Source: JAJDBU01 sp046756925 (lineage in GTDB: Bacteria > Nitrospirota > Nitrospiria > SBBL01 > JAADHI01). Taken from it: 12,647 bases of DNA. The notes beneath the pieces are model-generated. The model searched no databases. It had not been told where the DNA came from and was given only the letters and a program-made list of their open reading frames with translations. Below, in pieces: positions 6,946 through 12,647 of the stretch (within the stretch, counting starts at the first letter, position 1; every line of letters begins with the position of its first letter). The stretch covers positions 1 through 12,647 of the forward strand of contig JBHHXH010000074.1 of NCBI GenBank assembly GCA_046756925.1. The letters run 5' to 3'. Both the position numbers and the translations under genes were made by a program.

Positions 6946-6998
6946 AGGATATTGCGTCCGACGGGGCGCTCCCGGCTTGTTTGCTTGCCCTGGGGTAT

Positions 6999-7027
6999 TT
7001 GACCCGATAGGATTGTTTCATTAGTAT
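6999..7027 (+). promoter_or_regulatory. Candidate sigma-70 promoter for tsf
   Basis: TTGACC (6999-7004) and TAGTAT (7022-7027) are separated by 17 bases, giving five and four matches to consensus. The -10 lies inside the first unit of the 22-bp tandem repeat. If active, it would let tsf be expressed separately from rpsB. Confidence 0.45.
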
Positions 7028-7064
7028 GCTGTCTGATTGAATTTAGTATGCTGTCTGATTGAAT
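7021..7064. repeat. Perfect 22-bp tandem direct repeat before tsf
   Basis: Positions 7021-7042 and 7043-7064 are identical, each beginning TTAGTATGCTG and ending GATTGAAT. The second unit ends one base before the AAGGAA ribosome binding site of tsf (7065-7070). The repeat duplicates a possible -10 element, TAGTAT. Confidence 0.95.
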
Positions 7065-7078
7065 AAGGAAGAACACAT

Positions 7079-7696
7079 TTGAGTATTCAAATCATTAAGG
7101 AACTTCGTGAAAAAACCGGCGCCGGCATACTGGATTGCAAGCTGGCGCTGAAGGAGTCGGAAAACGACCTGAGCAAGGCCATCGATTTTCTTCGCCGCAA
7201 GGGGCTTGCCGGCGCGGTCAAAAAATCCGGGCGCACGACGGAAGAAGGCGGTATCGGCTCTTACATCCATGCGGGCGGAAAAATCGGCGTATTACTCGAA
7301 GTGAATTGCGAGACGGATTTCGTGGCTCGGAATACGGAATTTCAGACGCTCGTGAAAGATATCGCCATGCAAGTCGCCGGATCGATCCCGCCGCCGCGCT
7401 ATCTGAGCGAGGAAGACATTCCGGAAGACGTCATTGTGCACGAACGGGCTATTTTCGTGGCGCAGGCCAAGGAAACGAAAAAACCCGAATCGGTCGTCGA
7501 GAAGATCGCGGACGGCAAGGTCAAGAAATTTATCCAGGAGGTCTGCCTGCTCGACCAAGCGTTTATTAAAGATCCGAAGATCACGATTCGGGAACTCATT
7601 GCCGAAAAGATCTCGAAGACCGGAGAGAATATCCAAGTTCGCCGTTTTACGCGCTACCAGCTGGGAGAGCACATCGAAGGCGAGGGGCGCGGATAA
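7079..7696 (+). CDS. tsf: Translation elongation factor Ts
   Basis: EF-Ts is the cytoplasmic nucleotide-exchange factor that regenerates EF-Tu-GTP. The protein has 205 residues. The N-terminal UBA-like domain shows the signature LREKTGAGILDCKLAL and the helix SENDLSKAIDFLRRKG. The core carries TDFVARN at residues 79-85, whose Asp-Phe pair inserts into EF-Tu to displace magnesium. At about 205 residues it belongs to the short EF-Ts type (as in Thermus) rather than the roughly 280-residue E. coli form. The start is TTG 7079, preceded by AAGGAA eight bases upstream; no ATG or GTG lies near the conserved N-terminus. It follows rpsB by 133 bases. The pyrH and frr genes usually found after tsf are missing here, replaced by a lipoprotein gene. 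Confidence 0.97.
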   Translation: MSIQIIKELREKTGAGILDCKLALKESENDLSKAIDFLRRKGLAGAVKKSGRTTEEGGIGSYIHAGGKIGVLLEVNCETDFVARNTEFQTLVKDIAMQVAGSIPPPRYLSEEDIPEDVIVHERAIFVAQAKETKKPESVVEKIADGKVKKFIQEVCLLDQAFIKDPKITIRELIAEKISKTGENIQVRRFTRYQLGEHIEGEGRG

Positions 7697-7781
7697 TATT
7701 TTGGAAAACCCGGCAAAAAGCTGAATTTCGTCCTCCGGCGTATTCATACTGGGTAGGGTTGCATTGCTGAAACCGACGGAA

Positions 7782-10700
7782 ATGACGCGCTTTGGTTTGA
7801 AAAGACCCGGTTCGTGGAAACCGTCCTGGGTCATCTTCCTATTCCTGTTTTTCTTCCCCCTTTCCTTTTCGGCTTGTGGAGACATCTCGGGCTCGGCCCC
7901 ATCCGACGAGGATGAAACCTTCACCTTTGGCGGCACCCTCTATGTGACCAACGAGGGAGATGGGAGTCTACTCGCTTTTCACTCGCAGGATCCCAGCCTC
8001 AACAAATCCGTTGCCAAAGCCGCCGCTTCGCCGATCCCGCGCCTTCAAGAAGGCAATATCGCTCCCGACCGCCGCTTCCCGGAAGCGCTCGGCGGTCCGG
8101 CCGGCATGTTTCTCGACCGTGGGAACGATATCCTCTATGTGGCCAACACCGCCCAAAACGCCATCCTCATTTATGAAAAAGCCAGCACGCTCAAGCCGCC
8201 CGTCAAGGCCACGCGCGTCATCGCGGGCAATCTGACCCGGCTCGACCGTCCCTTCGGCGTGGCCTTCGACAAAAACACCAACCGGTTATGGGTCGCCAAT
8301 AGAGACGCCAACGCGGTTCTGCTCTTCGATGTCAACTGCGATGGCGCCACGACCGCCCTGGCCGGTAATATCGCCCCTTGCCGCTTGTTGATCCTCGATG
8401 GCGTGACCCTGCCGAATTTTCCGCGGGACGTTGCCATCGATACCGGGAAAAACATCCTCTATGTCTCCACCGCCGGTAACGATTCGATCTTGATTTATGA
8501 TAATGCCGGGACCATTGGCGGGCCGCCGAGCAGCTGCACGACGGACCTGAGCGCCTGCAGCCAGGCCCCGGCACGCATCATCAGCCCCCATAGCGGAACG
8601 GAGGATGTGAGCAAGCTGGAGCTGCCCTTCGGTATTTATATCGACGAAGCGAACGACCGGCTGTACGTGGCCAACACCGGCCTGAATATACCGGCGATTT
8701 TTATCTACGAAAACGCGAGCACACGCAATGGCGGGGTGGTTCCGGAGCGGGTGATTGCGGACGGTGTGGCCGGTGGACTGTCCACCCGCTTAACCCAGCT
8801 GACCGTCCCGGCGGGTATCGACGTGGATGTCGCCACGGGCAGGCTCTCTGTTGTCAATAACAACAGCCCCAACAATGTGAATGTGTCGAGCGGCAATAAT
8901 GTGGAAAGCCCCTCTTTGGTTGTCTTTCGCAATATCGACACGGCATGTCCCCTGAGCAGTGCGATTCCCTGCGAAATCGCCCCGGACATCCGTATCGGCG
9001 GAGATGTGGGCACGAGCCCCGGCACCACCTTGTCGAGCCCCATCGGGGTGGCCTACGATGCGGGGCGAGAGATCACCTATATCGCCAACACCGGCGGCAA
9101 CAATGTGCTCTACTATGCCTTGGATGGGAATATCGCCCCCATCGAGATGAACGCCGGTATTCGAACAACGCCCACTCAGGCCATACCGGGCGATGATACG
9201 GGTTTAGAAGAACCGAGCGCCTTTTTCTACGATGCCGACCTGGACCGGCTGTATGTGGCCAATTTTGGAACCTCTAAAAATATCCCTGTGTTGGTTTATG
9301 AGAAAGCAAGCACCCTGAGTTTCAACAATACCCCGCCAAGTTGGACGATTGCGGATGACCCCATTAATTTTGTTAGGAACATGCGAGGCATTCACATCGA
9401 TAAGCAACGCGGCTATCTCCTGGTTTTGAATGCCGCCGGCGCCGGGTCGAGATTTTCCGTCTATTGTATCCCGGATTCCAACAGCGCGTTCAACTCGAAT
9501 TGTCCTTCTGCACAACAATGGAGTGCCTTTCCGACGAACGGCCCCATCGCACCGCCGGGCACGACTACATTATCGCCCGTACCGCCGGCGTTAATATCCT
9601 TTTCTTTTAGCGGAGGCGGCCCCACGGCCATGGCGGTGGACCCTGGACGGGGGATGGTATATGTTGCCGATAAAACGACGATACCGGGCAACAAGATTTC
9701 CGTGTATACGCTGGGTCCACCCACGTCGCCGACATTCCCTGCATTCCTACATGACATTACCGGTGCTGCGACGGGTCTCAATCAGCCGCACGGTCTCGCG
9801 GTGGACGCAAGCCGAGATCGTCTTTTTGTCACCAATGCCGGAAACAACAGTATCGTGTCTTTCGATTTAATTAGCACAAAAACGGGGGGCAACCTCGCGC
9901 CGGATCGAACCTTTACGACCACGACCCTCCCCGAAGCAGATAAACTAAAGACGCCGATTGCGCCCCAAATCGATGAGCAGAAAGACCAGCTTTTGTTGAT
10001 CAGCGCCGATCAAGATGCGATTTTTATCTACGACGATGCAAGCACCTTGGGTGGAGAAAAAGCACCCGACAAAAAAATAAGCGGTTCAAACGCCCTCTTC
10101 GATTTTAAGCCTCCTTTACCGCTTTTTAATATTACCGGCGCTCTGCTTTTTACCGAGATGAAGGGCACAAAAACCATCTTTGTGGGGCAGCCGGAGAGTC
10201 CGACCTGTGACAAAGCACAACTCTTGGTTTGTCCTCGCGCCGCCTTGTTGGTTTTTGGGGTCCAGGGAAAAGTGGTACCGAGCCGGATCTGGACCGGCGG
10301 CGCCGGGGCCTTCAGCACCCCGGCGGGGGTCGGGGTCGATCCAATCCGGGACGTCCTCTATGTCGTCAATCAGCCCACGAATACGCTTTCCAGATTAAAA
10401 AACGCGAGTCAAGTGGATGTTACCCTGGACCCCAGCTCAGGGAAAACGGATCTTACCAGTATTCAGCTCAACGCCCCTTCAGGGCTTTTTGCCGATGCCG
10501 CCAACAACCGCCTGTACATCTCCAACAGCGGGGACAACCGCATCCGGGTCTTCGACAACGCGGACACGTTTCCGGACAGCACCGCGCCAAGCGCAACCCT
10601 GAGCCATGCCCAGTTGAACGATCCCCGCGGCCTCACGGTCGATACGGCCCGAAGCCGGCTCTATGTGGCCAGCCGTGGAAATAACGCCGTTGTGGCCGGT

Positions 10701-11111
10701 TCGACCACGGCGTTGGATACCGTCATCAGCGGACCGAATACGCGATTAAACCAGCCGATCGATGTCGCCGTTGATGCAAGCCGTGATCTTTTATATGTCC
10801 TCAACGACGGGGCGACAGAGGTCCTGGTCTTTGAAGGGATCTCGACCTTAAACGGGAATGCCGCTCCCGCCAGGATCATCACCGGTGGAGACATCGGGGG
10901 AGGAAACGATTTTATGGTCGATCCCTCCGCGCTTTTTGTCGATCCGGTCTTGGATTTGCTGTATGTGGCCGATCGCGGGGCGGCGTCCGTGTATTTCTTT
11001 CTCGATGCCAGCCGCGCAACGGGGCAAGCGGAACACAAAACCCTCTCCGGAGACAATACCGGACTCAACAAGCCCTCCGCGCTTTTTGTCGATATTGCAG
11101 GATCGCCTTAA
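7782..11111 (+). CDS. Giant NHL/YVTN-repeat beta-propeller lipoprotein
   Basis: From ATG 7782 the protein has 1109 residues; an upstream in-frame TTG (7764) would add six. Neither start has a strong ribosome binding site. Basic residues, then a hydrophobic stretch (WVIFLFLFFFPLSFSA) and C32, form a plausible lipobox (F-S-A-C), suggesting outer-membrane or periplasmic anchoring. The rest is a chain of about 18 repeats of 45-80 residues. The core pattern is P-x-G/A-hydrophobic-x-x-D, about five residues, then LYVANxxxNxIxVYxxAST, characteristic of NHL/YVTN propellers. Repeats near 9540-9600 and 10130-10250 are degenerate. The N-terminus opens with a half repeat (TLYVTNEGDGSLLAF) and the C-terminus stops with the complementary half (KPSALFVD), as in circular closure of a propeller. 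No catalytic site is seen. It probably serves in ligand or protein binding at the cell surface; the partner is unknown. Confidence 0.85.
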   Translation: MTRFGLKRPGSWKPSWVIFLFLFFFPLSFSACGDISGSAPSDEDETFTFGGTLYVTNEGDGSLLAFHSQDPSLNKSVAKAAASPIPRLQEGNIAPDRRFPEALGGPAGMFLDRGNDILYVANTAQNAILIYEKASTLKPPVKATRVIAGNLTRLDRPFGVAFDKNTNRLWVANRDANAVLLFDVNCDGATTALAGNIAPCRLLILDGVTLPNFPRDVAIDTGKNILYVSTAGNDSILIYDNAGTIGGPPSSCTTDLSACSQAPARIISPHSGTEDVSKLELPFGIYIDEANDRLYVANTGLNIPAIFIYENASTRNGGVVPERVIADGVAGGLSTRLTQLTVPAGIDVDVATGRLSVVNNNSPNNVNVSSGNNVESPSLVVFRNIDTACPLSSAIPCEIAPDIRIGGDVGTSPGTTLSSPIGVAYDAGREITYIANTGGNNVLYYALDGNIAPIEMNAGIRTTPTQAIPGDDTGLEEPSAFFYDADLDRLYVANFGTSKNIPVLVYEKASTLSFNNTPPSWTIADDPINFVRNMRGIHIDKQRGYLLVLNAAGAGSRFSVYCIPDSNSAFNSNCPSAQQWSAFPTNGPIAPPGTTTLSPVPPALISFSFSGGGPTAMAVDPGRGMVYVADKTTIPGNKISVYTLGPPTSPTFPAFLHDITGAATGLNQPHGLAVDASRDRLFVTNAGNNSIVSFDLISTKTGGNLAPDRTFTTTTLPEADKLKTPIAPQIDEQKDQLLLISADQDAIFIYDDASTLGGEKAPDKKISGSNALFDFKPPLPLFNITGALLFTEMKGTKTIFVGQPESPTCDKAQLLVCPRAALLVFGVQGKVVPSRIWTGGAGAFSTPAGVGVDPIRDVLYVVNQPTNTLSRLKNASQVDVTLDPSSGKTDLTSIQLNAPSGLFADAANNRLYISNSGDNRIRVFDNADTFPDSTAPSATLSHAQLNDPRGLTVDTARSRLYVASRGNNAVVAGSTTALDTVISGPNTRLNQPIDVAVDASRDLLYVLNDGATEVLVFEGISTLNGNAAPARIITGGDIGGGNDFMVDPSALFVDPVLDLLYVADRGAASVYFFLDASRATGQAEHKTLSGDNTGLNKPSALFVDIAGSP

Positions 11112-11253
11112 GAACACCAAATTCCCGAATGCACGCGTATGCCCTTTTGTTTTCAAATAGCCTTGATTCATCCTCCCATTATCGCCTCAAATATTCCATA
11201 TACAATACAGTATTTCTTGTAGGACCTCTTGAATTGTTCGGATCGATTGCGTG

Positions 11254-12405
11254 ATGAAAAGAATACCCAGATATCGTTTAATATCCATGTGGAAATGGTC
11301 GGCGGTGATTCTAACGCTGGTGGTCACCGGATTGTTGGTCTTTAAACAGGATTTATCTGTGCCGACATCGGAAGAAACCGTTTCAAACGAAACGGAAGAA
11401 AAGATCCGGGCGGATCGCGCGCGCGCCCGGATAGAAGAAAAAATGTCTCCCGAGGCCCTTGCGGCGGAAGGAAAATGGGTGATCTTCGGGACCGATCGAC
11501 CCGAACTCAACACCGGGGGACGGCTTCCCCTGGGACAGGGACAATGCGCTTTTTGTCATCTTTTTGTCGAAAATCAAAAAACAGACCGCTGCCCCGACTT
11601 GCGCGGCATCGAAAAACGGTCGCATCTTCGCCCCAAAGAGCCGCGTTATGAACGGTTCTCCAAGAAATACGAAAATGATGCCGAACCCAAGTCCAGCCTC
11701 AAGCCCAATGCGAAAAACGGTGGAGAATATATCATCGAATCGCTCTATTGCCCTAACTGCTATGTCGTCGAGGGATATGACGTTCCCGGCAGCGGCGGCC
11801 AGCTCAGTGAAATGCCCATCATGACCCATATGCCCTGGCAGCTGAACGACTTTCAACTGGTTGCCGTGGCCTCCTATCTGCAAGTGATGGAGACACCCGG
11901 CGATTTTTCCAAAGTGACCGCCAAGCAGGACTGGGAACGTTATTTCAATCGGACATTGACCTTGCCGCCGCCATCGACGGAGACGCCGATCTCCGCCGAA
12001 ACCATCGAAAACACAGCGCTCGTGTCCGACCCCATCGAGGTCATCGTGGAAAAGATGCGCTGCTTCGTTTGCCATAAAATTCCAACGCTGGCGATTGCGA
12101 ACACCGGTCTAATCGGTCCGGCCTTGACTTTAAAATCGACCGGGCCGCTGCGTCTGGCCTCAGCGGAATACCAACAGGCCGTGAAGGAAGGGCGCGCCGG
12201 TGCAACAACCCCTAGAGAGTATATCCTGGAATCGATTCTGAATCCCGGGGCCTTCTTGGTTCCGGAATTCACAGACAACATGCCGAAGGACTACAAGGGA
12301 AAATTCACGGTCGGGGCCCTCAATAAATTGGCCGACTTCCTGATGACCCTTGATGAGAGCATGATGGAAGATACGGATGCGGATGCGCTGCTCGAGGAAA
12401 GCTAG
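11254..12405 (+). CDS. Membrane-anchored two-haem cytochrome c
   Basis: A 383-residue protein. One hydrophobic segment near residues 12-31 follows basic residues, giving an uncleaved N-terminal anchor with the rest in the periplasm. There are two class-I-like cytochrome c domains. Domain 1 has C98-A-F-C101-H102, with M187, M190 or M193 as the likely axial ligand. Domain 2 has C270-F-V-C-H274 with M343 in DNMPKDYKG. Both domains share an EYIxESxxxPxxxxV block before the Met. In domain 1 this block contains an extra Cys pair, CPNC (166-169), followed by Tyr rather than His, where domain 2 has NPGA. ATG 11254 is chosen over GTG 11251; the ribosome binding site is weak. It likely carries electrons in a respiratory chain; the donor and acceptor are unknown. 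Charged helical linkers (residues 45-70) separate the anchor from the haem domains. Confidence 0.85.
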   Translation: MKRIPRYRLISMWKWSAVILTLVVTGLLVFKQDLSVPTSEETVSNETEEKIRADRARARIEEKMSPEALAAEGKWVIFGTDRPELNTGGRLPLGQGQCAFCHLFVENQKTDRCPDLRGIEKRSHLRPKEPRYERFSKKYENDAEPKSSLKPNAKNGGEYIIESLYCPNCYVVEGYDVPGSGGQLSEMPIMTHMPWQLNDFQLVAVASYLQVMETPGDFSKVTAKQDWERYFNRTLTLPPPSTETPISAETIENTALVSDPIEVIVEKMRCFVCHKIPTLAIANTGLIGPALTLKSTGPLRLASAEYQQAVKEGRAGATTPREYILESILNPGAFLVPEFTDNMPKDYKGKFTVGALNKLADFLMTLDESMMEDTDADALLEES

Positions 12406-12441
12406 CCCCGCAACAGTAAGTTCGATTAAGCATGGCCGGCG

Positions 12442-12467
12442 CCGAATGGCGCTTCAGGCGCTTTCGG
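12442..12467 (+). terminator. Possible weak terminator hairpin after cytochrome c gene
   Basis: CCGAATGGCGC and GGCGCTTTCGG can form a stem with one mismatch and one bulge around a short loop. It is followed by a broken T-rich stretch (TCTTCGTTCC) rather than a clean U-tract. The call rests on position, 36 bases after the stop codon. Confidence 0.25.
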
Positions 12468-12518
12468 TCTTCGTTCCTGCAATGGCACGTTGACCGGATC
12501 CGGGTTGAAGCCGATATC

Positions 12519-12547
12519 TTGACATCGATCCGGGCCGGTGCTATGCT
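12519..12547 (+). promoter_or_regulatory. Sigma-70 promoter for tRNA-Ala
   Basis: A perfect TTGACA (12519-12524) and a TATGCT (12542-12547) are separated by 17 bases, the optimal spacing. Initiation near 12554 would give a leader of about 40 nt before the tRNA. Confidence 0.75.
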
Positions 12548-12561
12548 CGAAAATCAACATC

Positions 12562-12597
12562 CACGGATATGAATATGGGCACGGATATGAATATGGG
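12562..12597. repeat. Perfect 18-bp tandem repeat running into the tRNA 5' end
   Basis: CACGGATATGAATATGGG occurs twice back to back (12562-12579 and 12580-12597). The last three bases of the second unit are the first three bases of the tRNA acceptor stem. Confidence 0.95.
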
Positions 12598-12647
12598 GCT
12601 GTAGCTCAGCTGGGAGAGCACAAGGCTGGCAGTCTTGGGGTCAGGGG
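12595..12647 (+). tRNA. tRNA-Ala (anticodon GGC), truncated by window end
   Basis: The 5' acceptor strand GGGGCTG, TA, D-stem GCTC/GAGC with loop AGCTGGGA, and anticodon stem CAAGG/TCTTG (one G-U pair) can be laid out in standard order. The seven-base loop CTGGCAG places GGC at 12628-12630, reading GCC and GCU alanine codons. The variable region GGGTC and the 5' T-stem strand AGGGG follow, and the window ends there, so the T loop and 3' acceptor strand are not visible. Confidence 0.9.

Noticed and set aside
11131..11155. Possible terminator after the propeller gene
   Set aside because: GCACGC/GTATGC gives only a short imperfect stem with almost no loop, despite the following TTTTGTTTT.
11163..11206. 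Possible promoter before the cytochrome c gene (TTGATT, TCAAAT, TACAAT)
   Set aside because: The only acceptable spacing pairs weak boxes, and AT-rich sequence here gives many such chance matches.

Overview
The window carries bacterial DNA of moderately high GC content, dominated by exported proteins around a translation gene pair (rpsB, tsf). Large Ig-like and NHL/YVTN-type secreted proteins, a short EF-Ts and a membrane-anchored two-haem cytochrome c would suit an environmental Gram-negative lineage such as Nitrospirota or a deltaproteobacteria-like group. That placement is inference from protein style only.

Region 1 (1-5806, all + strand) is a tightly packed run of secreted-protein genes. 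It holds the C-terminal part of an Ig-like/BIG2 multidomain protein, a small carboxypeptidase-regulatory-like protein, a short chimeric ORF, a second copy of the small protein, and a full-length zinc-PLC/S1-P1-like enzyme fused to a TolB-type propeller. The arrangement is explained by a tandem duplication of about 1 kb. The segment from the last 16 codons of the Ig gene to codon 114 of the PLC gene is present twice (1784-2754 and 2755-3739). At the joint, a truncated PLC N-terminus is fused in frame to the Ig protein's C-terminal tail, and the stop codon plus Shine-Dalgarno module that serves the small gene is kept.

Region 2 (5807-7763) has a 302-bp intergenic stretch with a perfect 15-bp palindrome next to an extended -10 element and an 11-bp leader hairpin. 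It is followed by rpsB (ribosomal protein S2) and tsf (EF-Ts). A perfect 22-bp tandem repeat lies just before the tsf ribosome binding site and overlaps a plausible promoter. The pyrH and frr genes that commonly follow tsf are not found here.

Region 3 (7764-12405) has a giant predicted lipoprotein made of about 18 NHL/YVTN-like propeller repeats, then an inner-membrane-anchored cytochrome c with two CxxCH sites and an extra CPNC pair.

Region 4 (12406-12647) has a near-consensus sigma-70 promoter, a perfect 18-bp tandem repeat that runs into the tRNA 5' end, and a tRNA-Ala(GGC) cut off by the window edge. All genes lie on the + strand. No IS element, CRISPR array or integrase was seen.
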